Part shown: positions 5,335 through 11,736 of the stretch, piece by piece
Position numbering within the stretch: the first letter of the stretch is position 1
How the letters are laid out: each line of letters opens with the position of its first letter
Origin: Oscillospiraceae bacterium
GTDB taxonomy: Bacteria > Bacillota > Clostridia > Oscillospirales > Oscillospiraceae
Length of the DNA: 12,121 bases
Assembly: GCA_017405545.1 (NCBI GenBank)
Contig: JAFRAF010000033.1
Location: 1-12,121, forward strand
Reading direction: 5' to 3'
The notes under the pieces: generated by a model
What the model was told of the DNA's origin: nothing
Database searches by the model: none
Seen by the model: only the letters and a program-made list of their open reading frames with translations
Program-made: the position numbers and the translations under genes

Positions 5335-5368
5335 GAGCCGCTTTTGCCTTCACGGGCAGAAGCGGCTC
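5335..5368 (-). terminator. Terminator of the merR-ccdA-tlpA block
   Basis: GAGCCGCTT (5335-5343) is the inverted complement of AAGCGGCTC (5360-5368), with partial further pairing (TGCC/GGCA) inside. Read on the minus strand it is followed by ATTTTGTG, a modest T run; on the plus strand only GTTTTTATT 10 bases further on. It lies about 75 bases after the tlpA-like stop. A second, less regular GC-rich fold lies at 5300-5327. I see no gene in 5227-5441. Confidence 0.65.
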
Positions 5369-5441
5369 CTCCACGTTTTTATTATTATCGGGCATAACCC
5401 GGGCACAGCTTGCTTTTGAACTTCCGCAAGCCCGTAAATCA

Positions 5442-6077
5442 TCACTCGACTAAAAGCTCATTGATAATCGACTCCAGAACAGAAGGGCGCATCTGCCCCA
5501 CATTGGCTGTAAAGATCTCGCCCTCTGAGTTGATACAGAGCGTCATCGGGAGCGAAGACAGGCTATATGCCATGGCCGCTTCCAATTCGGTGTCGAAATA
5601 GACCGGGAAGCCGTATCCGCTCTCCTCAATGAAAGTCTTGGCCTGATCCACCGTCTCCCTCTTGCCGTCAGCGATGTCGACCATCATAAATTGTACCCGT
5701 TCGCCGTACTTCTGCCAGTTTTCCTCGAACTCTCCCATCTCGTCTATGCAATAGGGGCACCAGGTGGCCCAGAAGTTCACAATCACCGGCTGCCCGACAA
5801 AGTCAGACAGGCGGACTTCATTGCCATCGGCATCCAGCACCTTGAAATCCGGTGCAGGAGTAAGATCGCTCTCCGGCTCCGCTTCCGGCTGAGCTTCCGG
5901 CTGCGGTTCATCCGCCGCAGCCGCTTCGGTCTGCGTCTCCTGCACGCTTGTGACCGCCTGTTCCCCGGGCGTATATCGGGCAGAAAGGAGCTTATATGCC
6001 AGACCGCCTCCGACCAGCAGCAGTACCAGAAGCAAAAGCAGCAGAATAAAAACAGGCTTATAACTCTTTTTTTCCAT
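5442..6077 (-). CDS. Membrane-anchored TlpA/ResA-like thiol-disulfide oxidoreductase
   Basis: A 211-residue protein with a cytoplasmic N-terminus (MEKKSYK), one anchor helix (residues 8-31), an acidic Pro/Gln/Glu-rich linker (45-75, with EPQPEAQPEAEPE), and an extracytoplasmic thioredoxin fold: SDFVGQPVIVNFWATWCPYC with redox cysteines 107 and 110, and the cis-proline loop SLPMTL (Pro177). The APDF-x-L-x-D-x-DGNEVRLSDF lead-in is typical of TlpA/ResA/StoA proteins, which reduce disulfides outside the membrane using electrons from CcdA. It has no lipobox cysteine; anchoring is by the helix. There is an extra Cys at 181. It lies 17 bases downstream of ccdA with AGGTGA before its ATG, so the two are co-transcribed and very likely partners. 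No cytochrome c gene is nearby, so the target may be another secreted or membrane thiol protein. Confidence 0.9.
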   Translation of the reverse strand: MEKKSYKPVFILLLLLLVLLLVGGGLAYKLLSARYTPGEQAVTSVQETQTEAAAADEPQPEAQPEAEPESDLTPAPDFKVLDADGNEVRLSDFVGQPVIVNFWATWCPYCIDEMGEFEENWQKYGERVQFMMVDIADGKRETVDQAKTFIEESGYGFPVYFDTELEAAMAYSLSSLPMTLCINSEGEIFTANVGQMRPSVLESIINELLVE

Positions 6078-6094
6078 AAGCTCACCTCATTGAA

Positions 6095-6748
6095 TCACAG
6101 TAATTTGCCGATCAGCCGGTCCATCTGGCCGCTTGCTGTCAGTATGCCTACCAGTATCAAAAAAGCGCCGCAAATACGGTTGAAAGCGACATAATGCTTC
6201 TTCAAGCCGGCAAAAACCATATCCAAATGGCTGACCAGGAGCGCCGAGAGCAGAAACGGCAGTCCTAACCCCAGCGAATACAGGAGCAGAAGCCAAAAGC
6301 CCTGCCACAGTCCTCCGCTGGAGGCCGCCAGCATCAAGGCCGAACCCAAAAAGGCCCCGATACAGGGCGTCAGGTTGATGGCGTATACAAGGCCGAAAAT
6401 AAAAGCCGAAAGGAGGCCGCTGACATTCCCTCCGCTCTGCATCCCTTTGAAAAACGACAGCTGGATAAGCTCCATAAAGCTCAGGCCGAAGATGATCATC
6501 ACAGCGCCGCACACCAGATTGACCCACTGCTTGTGGGCCGTCAAAAGCTGACCGACAAGGCCGAAGCCCAGGCCCAAAACTACAAAGCAGAGAGTAAAGC
6601 CGAGAATAAAAGCCAGTATCCGCCCCAGCTTTTTGCCCTCGTGTCCCGCGTCACCGGCGAAATACGAGAGATATACGGGCAGCATAGGCAGCATACAGGG
6701 TGAGAGGAAAGAGAACAGCCCCTCCAAAAAAGTTATCAGACCAGTCAC
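6095..6748 (-). CDS. ccdA: CcdA-type transmembrane thiol-disulfide electron transporter
   Basis: A 217-residue polytopic membrane protein with about six helices. The two conserved cysteine motifs are present: LFSFLSPCMLPMLPVY (Cys18) in the first helix and INLTPCIGAFLG (Cys129) in the fourth. In the CcdA/DsbD-beta family this cysteine pair takes electrons from cytoplasmic thioredoxin and passes them to an extracytoplasmic thioredoxin-like protein, here surely the TlpA-like product of the next gene. The frame is open upstream to a TTG at 6778, but I choose the GTG at 6748: AGGGGA lies nine bases before it, the resulting N-terminus MTGLITFLEGLFSFLSPC matches the family, and a TATAAT box lies inside the longer version. 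It is 45 bases downstream of the MerR-type regulator gene. Confidence 0.88.
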   Translation of the reverse strand: MTGLITFLEGLFSFLSPCMLPMLPVYLSYFAGDAGHEGKKLGRILAFILGFTLCFVVLGLGFGLVGQLLTAHKQWVNLVCGAVMIIFGLSFMELIQLSFFKGMQSGGNVSGLLSAFIFGLVYAINLTPCIGAFLGSALMLAASSGGLWQGFWLLLLYSLGLGLPFLLSALLVSHLDMVFAGLKKHYVAFNRICGAFLILVGILTASGQMDRLIGKLL

Positions 6749-6766
6749 GAAAGCATATCCCCTGTT

Positions 6767-6797
6767 ATTATAACGCAATAAAGCATATAAATATCAA
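6767..6797 (-). promoter_or_regulatory. Long-spacer promoter in front of ccdA
   Basis: On the minus strand TTGATA (6797-6792) and a perfect TATAAT (6772-6767) are separated by 19 bases. A 19-base spacer is characteristic of promoters activated by MerR-family proteins, and the gene just upstream encodes one. The -35 box overlaps the regulator's stop codon (6796-6794). The spacer end TTGCGTTATA resembles TTACGTTATA in the regulator's own promoter, though it sits at a different place relative to the -10 box. The start would be near 6760, leaving a very short leader before the GTG at 6748. Confidence 0.5.
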
Positions 6798-7573
6798 TAA
6801 AATATTATCCCATTCTGCGCCGCCGTGTCAAGCATAGCTTTTGCCTGTTCACGGCTGCTGTGCTGTATGGCGCGGCTTATATACTGAGCCGTCCCCTGCC
6901 CGTGCCTGTCTATGTTCTCTCTGAAGCGCTCATCCGCAACATACATCTCGCCCAGTCCCGCCAGTATCTGATCTGTGCAGTCATAGAAATTGGCCGAAAT
7001 AAAACCCTGGAGCTCCTTTACAAGCTCCTGCGCACTGCCGGAGTCCGGGCTGTCCCCGCTTTTCATGCACAGCGCGAATTTTCCGAGGATCTCATCCATT
7101 CCCACGAGCATTTCATTTTGTTTCTCACCCCTGCGTCCTCTGCTCTTTTCGACATATTGCGCATATGCCTCTGTTTCTCCCCATCTCTTCTTTACCTCCG
7201 CTCTGTACTGCTCAAAGGCTGTGTTGTCAAACGCTTTCATAACTATCTCCCCTTTCACTGCATCGTCAACTGCGGCTATAAGGCGTTCCAACCTCTCCTT
7301 TTTCATGATCAGGAGCTTTTTATGCTCCAAGAGCGCTCTGCCCCTGTCGTAGTCGGGTGATGAGAGGATGTCGCTTATACTATTCAGCGTAAATCCCAGC
7401 TCGCGAAAGAACATTATCTCCTGCATCCGCGCCAACGAATCCCCGTCGTAAAAGCGATATCCCGTCCATTTGTCTGTCTCAGCGGGCCTCAGCAGGCCGA
7501 TCTCATCATAGTAGTGGAGCGTCCGCACGCTCACGCCTGCCATATCTGCGAACTGTTTTATACGCATTTTCAT
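6794..7573 (-). CDS. MerR-family regulator with TipAS effector domain
   Basis: A 259-residue transcription regulator. Residues 3-70 are a MerR winged helix: MRIKQFADMAGVSVRTLHYYDEIGLLRP, then GYRFYDGDSLARMQEI and the LGFTLNSISDIL wing; a coiled coil follows at about 80-110. Residues 120-240 are a TipAS domain, recognised by RWGETEAYAQY (130-140), ELQGFISANFYDCTDQILAGLGEMYVADERF (187-217) and IDRHGQGTAQYISRAI. In Streptomyces TipA this domain binds thiopeptide antibiotics and can bond them through a cysteine; Cys199 here sits in the corresponding FYDC segment as far as I can judge. I set the start at ATG 7573 (GAGGTG six bases upstream), not at the upstream ATG 7603, because that codon overlaps the promoter region and would lie upstream of the transcription start. 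The last 15 residues extend a little beyond TipA. Ligand unknown. Confidence 0.88.
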   Translation of the reverse strand: MKMRIKQFADMAGVSVRTLHYYDEIGLLRPAETDKWTGYRFYDGDSLARMQEIMFFRELGFTLNSISDILSSPDYDRGRALLEHKKLLIMKKERLERLIAAVDDAVKGEIVMKAFDNTAFEQYRAEVKKRWGETEAYAQYVEKSRGRRGEKQNEMLVGMDEILGKFALCMKSGDSPDSGSAQELVKELQGFISANFYDCTDQILAGLGEMYVADERFRENIDRHGQGTAQYISRAIQHSSREQAKAMLDTAAQNGIIFY

Positions 7574-7594
7574 CCTTATCACCTCACAGAAACG

Positions 7595-7625
7595 AGTATA
7601 CACTATAACGTAAGGTAAGAGTCAA
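7595..7625 (-). promoter_or_regulatory. MerR-type 19-base-spacer promoter of the regulator gene
   Basis: On the minus strand TTGACT (7625-7620) and TATACT (7600-7595) are 19 bases apart, the spacing that MerR proteins compensate for by distorting DNA. The spacer CTTACCTTACGTTATAGTG, with flanking bases, holds an imperfect dyad (ACTCT...ATAGTGT). The transcript would start near 7588, leaving about 14 bases before ATG 7573, just room for the GAGGTG ribosome site. This indicates autoregulation. Confidence 0.7.
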
Positions 7626-7657
7626 TGGCTTTTCAAAAAATGATCCTCACTCCGCCA

Positions 7658-7685
7658 TAAAGTCGGCATATAGTCGCCGACTTTA
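7658..7685. promoter_or_regulatory. Perfect 10-bp inverted repeat between divergent promoters
   Basis: TAAAGTCGGC (7658-7667) and GCCGACTTTA (7676-7685) flank an 8-base centre, ATATAGTC. It sits 33 bases upstream of the regulator's -35 box and 20 bases upstream of the -35 box of the hydrolase operon, outside both expected transcripts, so an operator shared by the two divergent units is the likeliest reading. A stray terminator is the alternative; the T run after it is weak. Confidence 0.55.
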
Positions 7686-7705
7686 AGATTTATTATCTCA
7701 GGCAC

Positions 7706-7734
7706 TTGGCATGAGCGCACTTTTCGGGTAAAAT
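7706..7734 (+). promoter_or_regulatory. Promoter of the hydrolase-ATPase-MATE unit
   Basis: TTGGCA (7706-7711), a 17-base spacer and TAAAAT (7729-7734); the start would be near 7741, about 30 bases before the ATG at 7771. Confidence 0.6.
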
Positions 7735-7770
7735 CATAGTGAAAAACCAGAAACTGTGAAGGTGTATGCA

Positions 7771-8580
7771 ATGCTGTGGAATGCAAAAAACGGGCTCATC
7801 CCGCTCGACGGCGCCGATATGCGCTATGTCCGCTTCGGCCGGGGCGAAAAGCCGCTTGTCCTTCTGCCCGGACTGTCCGACGGTCTGACGACGGTTAAGG
7901 GAAAGGCCCTGCTGCTTGCATGGCCTTACAGGATGTTCTTTGACAAATACACGGTCTACATTTTCAGCAGGAAGGATGAACTGCCCGAGGGCTGTTCCAT
8001 AGGGGATATGGCGGAGGATCAGGCGAAAGCTATGATAAAGCTGGGCATTGATAAGGCCTGCGTCATGGGGGTCTCACAGGGCGGAATGATAGCCCAGCAT
8101 CTGGCTGCGGAGCACGCCGAGCTGGTAGGAAAGCTGGTCATCGCGGTCTCAGCGCCCCGGGTAAACCCGGTGATACGTGAATCTGTCGGCACATGGATAG
8201 AGCTCGCAAAACAGGGAGACCATAAGAGGCTTATGATCGACACGGCGGAGAAGAGCTATTCTCCGGAGCATCTGAAAAAATACAGAAAGCTCTACCCTGT
8301 CGTCGGACATATCGGAAAGCCCTCTGACTACAGGCGCTTTCTGACAAACGCCGAGGCCATACTCTCCTTTGACAACCTTGCCCGGCTTAAACATATCGCC
8401 TGCCCCACGCTCATCATCGGCGGCGATGAGGATAAGGTCGTGGGTATAGAAGCGTCTTATGAGCTGAGGGACCACATCCCCGGCAGCGAATTGTTCATAT
8501 ACAGGGGACTGGGGCATGCCGTCTATGAGGAGGCGAAGGACTTCAACAAGCGGGTCTTCCTATTTTTCGAAAAGGAATGA
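7771..8580 (+). CDS. Alpha/beta hydrolase, first of a pair
   Basis: A 269-residue cytoplasmic alpha/beta-hydrolase-fold protein. The oxyanion loop is LLPGLSDG (31-38), the nucleophile elbow GVSQGG puts Ser102 at the centre, the acid is in GGDEDKVVG (Asp221 the likelier residue), and the base is His249 in RGLGHAVYEEA. The whole catalytic triad is thus present, and the length is normal for the family. It is an esterase, lipase or related hydrolase; the substrate cannot be told from sequence. I set the start at ATG 7771, preceded by GAAGGTG six bases upstream, instead of the GTG at 7756, which lies within that ribosome-site region. It is first in a plus-strand run of four genes with gaps of 42, 23 and 53 bases. 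Confidence 0.85.
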   Translation: MLWNAKNGLIPLDGADMRYVRFGRGEKPLVLLPGLSDGLTTVKGKALLLAWPYRMFFDKYTVYIFSRKDELPEGCSIGDMAEDQAKAMIKLGIDKACVMGVSQGGMIAQHLAAEHAELVGKLVIAVSAPRVNPVIRESVGTWIELAKQGDHKRLMIDTAEKSYSPEHLKKYRKLYPVVGHIGKPSDYRRFLTNAEAILSFDNLARLKHIACPTLIIGGDEDKVVGIEASYELRDHIPGSELFIYRGLGHAVYEEAKDFNKRVFLFFEKE

Positions 8581-8622
8581 CAACTACACTGAAAGCATAA
8601 ACACAGATCGGGGGCATGCAAA

Positions 8623-9438
8623 GTGATCTGCAAAACTTATACAACAAAGTGCGGTGATATCAGATACTGGATATCATCACAGGTATCTGAGTCCGCGGCA
8701 GAGCTTGTATTCCTGCCCGGTCTGACCGCCGACCACAGATTGTTTGAAAAGCAGATAGAATACTTCGAGGGCCGCTTCCCTTTGTTTGTCTGGGATGCCC
8801 CCGGACACGCGTCCTCCTGGCCCTTTGAGCTCACATTCACGCTGGTGGACAAAGCCCGCTGGCTGGGAGAGATACTGGAGCAGAACGGCTTTGACTCCCC
8901 CGTCATCATCGGCCAGTCCATGGGCGGCTTCCTTGGGCAGGCATTTCAGCAGCTCTTTCCCGGGAGGCTGAAGGGCTTTATCTCCGTCGACTCCGCACCC
9001 CTGCAGAAGGAGTACTACAGCGCCCTCGAGTTATGGCTATTGAAGAGGATGGAACCGGTTTACCGCCGTTATCCCTGGAGCGTGCTTGTAAATACGGGCT
9101 CAAAAGGGGTTGCCACATCAGAATACGGCAGAACCTTGATGCGGGATATGATGATGGAATACGACGGCGATCAAAACAGATACGCCGGACTGGCGGGGCA
9201 CGGCTTCAGGATGCTCGCTCAGGCGGCGGAGTCCTGTAAGGATTTCGCCATAAGCTGCCCCGCTATGCTCATATGCGGGGAAAAGGACCGCGCCGGCTCC
9301 AGCATAAGATACAACAGGGCCTGGCACAGAAAAAGCGGCATACCCATACACTGGATAAAAGGCGCCGGACACAATTCAAATACGGACCGGCCGGATATTG
9401 TCAACCGGCTGATCGAGAACTTTATCGGGCACTTATAA
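8623..9438 (+). CDS. Alpha/beta hydrolase, second of a pair
   Basis: A 271-residue alpha/beta hydrolase with the full set of motifs: oxyanion loop FLPGLTADH (30-38), WDAPGHASS (57-65), nucleophile elbow GQSMGG with Ser99, acid Asp222 in ICGEKDRAG, and base His250 in KGAGHNSNTD. The DxPGHGxS-like strand and SMGG elbow place it near the MenH/BioH/proline-iminopeptidase type of fold, but no specific reaction can be assigned. It differs widely from its upstream neighbour, so the two are not a recent duplication and may act on different substrates. The start is a GTG at 8623 with GGGGG eight bases upstream; the nearby ATG at 8616 is out of frame and gives only a short reading frame. Confidence 0.85.
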   Translation: MICKTYTTKCGDIRYWISSQVSESAAELVFLPGLTADHRLFEKQIEYFEGRFPLFVWDAPGHASSWPFELTFTLVDKARWLGEILEQNGFDSPVIIGQSMGGFLGQAFQQLFPGRLKGFISVDSAPLQKEYYSALELWLLKRMEPVYRRYPWSVLVNTGSKGVATSEYGRTLMRDMMMEYDGDQNRYAGLAGHGFRMLAQAAESCKDFAISCPAMLICGEKDRAGSSIRYNRAWHRKSGIPIHWIKGAGHNSNTDRPDIVNRLIENFIGHL

Positions 9439-9461
9439 TCGCAGACGCGGAGGGGCTTTCC

Positions 9462-10190
9462 ATGCTGGACAGGAATTACATACTGGGCATAAAACTTATG
9501 AAAGCCCCGGCTGAGGGCTCATATCTGCGCGACATGCCGCCGGTGAAGCATCTGCAGCGTGCGGGACAGCTCATGTTCACAAAGCCCGTCACCTTCCTGG
9601 CAGGCGAAAACGGCAGCGGCAAATCAACCCTGCTGGAGGCCATAGCCGTGGCCTCCGGATTCAACGGGGAGGGCGGCTCCAGAGACTTCAGCTTTTCAAC
9701 GAGGCGCACCCACTCCGAGTTGTGTGAGCTCATCATGACAATAAAGACCGTCTCGCCGCGGGACGGCTTCTTTCTGCGTGCGGAGAGCTTTTACAACGCC
9801 GCCAGCTATCTGGATGACTCGGGCAGTCTGCTGACACGCTACGGCGGCGTATCCCTGCACAAGCAGTCCCATGGGGAGGCCTTTATGTCCCTCATCACCA
9901 ACAGGTTCGAGGGCGAGGGGCTCTACCTGCTGGATGAGCCGGAGTCCGCCCTTTCCCCGCAGAGGTTGCTGAGCCTGCTGTGCGTCATGGACAGGCTCGT
10001 AAAACAGAATTCCCAGTTCATAATCGCGACCCACTCGCCCATACTGATGGCATACCCGAACGCCTGCATACTGCTCCTGTCCGATGAGGGCATAAAAGAG
10101 GTCGCATACAGGGAGACTGAGCACTATCAGGTCACAAAACAGTTTATGGACAATCCTGAGCGGATGATAAAATACCTGCTTGAGGATTAG
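9462..10190 (+). CDS. Predicted ABC/SMC-like ATPase (COG3910 type)
   Basis: A 242-residue soluble ATPase. Walker A is GENGSGKST (48-56), a short signature SHGEAF (136-141) replaces the transporter LSGGQ, Walker B is LYLLDEPESAL (154-164) with catalytic Glu161 region, and the switch histidine is in IIATHSPIL (187-195). Short single-domain ATPases of this pattern belong to the COG3910 predicted-ATPase group, related to the OLD/AAA-15 and SMC-like ATPases more than to true transporter subunits; their role is not established. The start ATG 9462 has GGAGGGG about nine bases before it; the upstream extension of the frame overlaps the hydrolase gene and is rejected. There is no adjacent nuclease (for example a TOPRIM domain), so I see no defence system, and no membrane subunit that would make it a transporter, although a MATE pump follows. 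Confidence 0.82.
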   Translation: MLDRNYILGIKLMKAPAEGSYLRDMPPVKHLQRAGQLMFTKPVTFLAGENGSGKSTLLEAIAVASGFNGEGGSRDFSFSTRRTHSELCELIMTIKTVSPRDGFFLRAESFYNAASYLDDSGSLLTRYGGVSLHKQSHGEAFMSLITNRFEGEGLYLLDEPESALSPQRLLSLLCVMDRLVKQNSQFIIATHSPILMAYPNACILLLSDEGIKEVAYRETEHYQVTKQFMDNPERMIKYLLED

Positions 10191-10199
10191 CTTTTACAC

Positions 10200-10217
10200 T
10201 GCCGTAATCGGCATTTT
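10200..10217 (+). terminator. Small hairpin between the ATPase and MATE genes
   Basis: TGCCG (10200-10204) and CGGCA (10209-10213) with a TAAT loop are followed by TTTTA. The stem is only five pairs, so it would be at most a partial terminator that lowers read-through into the MATE gene. Confidence 0.4.
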
Positions 10218-10243
10218 ACTATGTTGCAATCGGAGAAATGAGC

Positions 10244-11632
10244 ATGGATGACAAAAAGTTCAGAAAATCAAATGACTTCACCGAGGGCCCCGTATGGAAG
10301 TGCATACTTGTACAGGCCGTGCCCCTGATAATCGCCCAGTTCGTACACCTGCTGTACAACGTGGTGGACAGGATATACATAGGCCACATAGGCGAGGGCA
10401 GCAGCATGGCTCTTACCGGTCTGGGGCTCACCTTTCCAATCATAACTCTTATCATGGGCTTTTCGGCCCTGTTCGGAGCGGGGGGCGTTCCCCTTTTCTC
10501 AATTCAGAGAGGGGCCGGGAACAGAGATGCGGCTTCCCGGATAATGGGCAACTCCTTTATTCTGCTCCTTATAAGCTCACTGGTCCTCACGCTTTTGTGT
10601 TACCTGTTCTGTCGACCCATTCTCTTTGCCTTCGGCGCCAGTGAGGACTCCTTCGTATACGCAAAAAAATATCTGAACATCTATCTGGCCGGCACGGCCT
10701 TTTCCATGATATCCACCGGGATGAACGGGTACATAAATGCCCAGGGCTTCCCCCAGATAGGCATGCTGTCCATAGTCATCGGGGCCGTAATGAACATTAT
10801 TCTGGATCCCATTTTCATATTCGCCCTGCACATGGGCGTTGAGGGCGCGGCCATAGCCTCGGTCCTCAGCCAGCTTCTGTCGGCCACATGGGTGCTGTGC
10901 TTTCTGTGCGGAAAAAACGCCATAATCCCCCTGCGGTTCAGGGACATGCTGCCGAAGCGGGAGATAGCTGCGCGCATCGCAAAGCTGGGCACATCCAATT
11001 TCATCATGCAGGGTACGGCATGTCTCGTACAGATCGCCTGCAACGCGACTCTGCAAAGATACGGCGGAGACATATACGTGGGCATCATGACCGTGGTAAA
11101 CTCCATACGGGAGATATTCATGCTGCCCATCAGCGGCATGGTGGGCGGTGGCCAGCCGGTGATAAGCTTCAATTACGGGGCGAAGGAGTACCGGCGGGTC
11201 AAGGAGGGCATCAACTTCAACACGCTCGCAGGGGCGGTGCTGACTCTGGCCGGCTGGCTGCTTGTGTATCTCTTCCCCAGGCTGTGGTTCGCCATATTCT
11301 CCGACGACCCTCAGCTGGCTGAGGCCGGAGCGGAGATGCTGAGGATATACTTCTTCGGCTTTGTGTTTATGGCCCTGCAGTTTGCCGGGCAGTCCACATT
11401 CCAGGCCCTGGGCGACGCGGGACACGCCATATTCTTCTCCCTGCTGCGCAAGGCCGTCATCGTGGTCCCGCTGACGCTTATCCTGCCCATGGTCGGCTTT
11501 GGCACCCGGGGCGTATTCATGGCGGAGCCCATATCGAATCTCATCGGCGGCGTGGCCTGCTACACGACCATGAGGCTGACCGTCTTCCGCCGTCTCGACA
11601 GGCTGAGCGCCGAGCCGGACATATCCGGCTGA
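10244..11632 (+). CDS. MATE-family multidrug efflux transporter
   Basis: A 462-residue membrane protein with twelve predicted helices in two similar halves, the length and topology of MATE (NorM/DinF/MepA-like) antiporters that export drugs or metabolites in exchange for Na+ or H+. Diagnostic stretches are the N-terminal VPLIIAQFVHLLYNVVDRIYIGHIGEG, the FGAGGVPLFSIQRGAGN loop, NAQGFPQIGM, and the second-half PISGMVGGGQPVISFNYGAKEYRR. It resembles the MepA-like Firmicute branch most. I chose ATG 10244 because GGAG (10232-10235) is eight bases upstream; ATG 10238 is only two bases from it. It is the last gene before the strong terminator and may be co-transcribed with the hydrolases and ATPase. 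Together with the TipAS regulator across the divergent region, it fits a drug-response neighbourhood, but substrate is unknown. Confidence 0.92.
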   Translation: MDDKKFRKSNDFTEGPVWKCILVQAVPLIIAQFVHLLYNVVDRIYIGHIGEGSSMALTGLGLTFPIITLIMGFSALFGAGGVPLFSIQRGAGNRDAASRIMGNSFILLLISSLVLTLLCYLFCRPILFAFGASEDSFVYAKKYLNIYLAGTAFSMISTGMNGYINAQGFPQIGMLSIVIGAVMNIILDPIFIFALHMGVEGAAIASVLSQLLSATWVLCFLCGKNAIIPLRFRDMLPKREIAARIAKLGTSNFIMQGTACLVQIACNATLQRYGGDIYVGIMTVVNSIREIFMLPISGMVGGGQPVISFNYGAKEYRRVKEGINFNTLAGAVLTLAGWLLVYLFPRLWFAIFSDDPQLAEAGAEMLRIYFFGFVFMALQFAGQSTFQALGDAGHAIFFSLLRKAVIVVPLTLILPMVGFGTRGVFMAEPISNLIGGVACYTTMRLTVFRRLDRLSAEPDISG

Positions 11633-11682
11633 GAAAGGCGGGCCGGATGTTCAAGCTCGCTGATAACTGTATAATGATAAAA

Positions 11683-11718
11683 CGCCGGGAGGACGTGAAG
11701 TCCTTCCCGGCGCTTTTG
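11683..11718. terminator. Strong bidirectional terminator
   Basis: CGCCGGGA-GGAC (11683-11694) pairs with GTCC-TCCCGGCG (11700-11712, one bulged T) across GTGAA. It is followed by CTTTTGCG on the plus strand and by TTTTATCATTAT on the minus strand, so it can end both the MATE unit and the minus-strand gene to its right. A second dyad, AGCCGGA-CATA-TCCGGCT (11612-11629), lies just before the MATE stop without a T run. Confidence 0.9.
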
Positions 11719-11736
11719 CGTTCATGGTGTCAGTTA

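Noticed and set aside
6749..6778. TTG start giving ten more residues to CcdA
   Set aside because: A TATAAT box lies inside it, TTG has no good ribosome site, and the shorter protein matches the family.
9273..9461. N-terminal extension of the ATPase gene
   Set aside because: It overlaps the hydrolase gene by 166 bases in another frame, its residues look like noise, and a good ribosome site precedes ATG 9462.
9462..10190. COG3910-type ATPase as part of an OLD/Gabija-like defence system
   Set aside because: No TOPRIM or other nuclease domain in the protein or in a neighbour; the neighbours are hydrolases and a MATE pump.
10577..11425. 282-residue minus-strand open frame inside the MATE gene
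   Set aside because: His/Gln/Gly-rich antisense shadow of a clear transporter.
11670..11675. TATAAT on the plus strand before the terminator
   Set aside because: No -35 box at a useful distance and a terminator follows at once, so no gene would be served.
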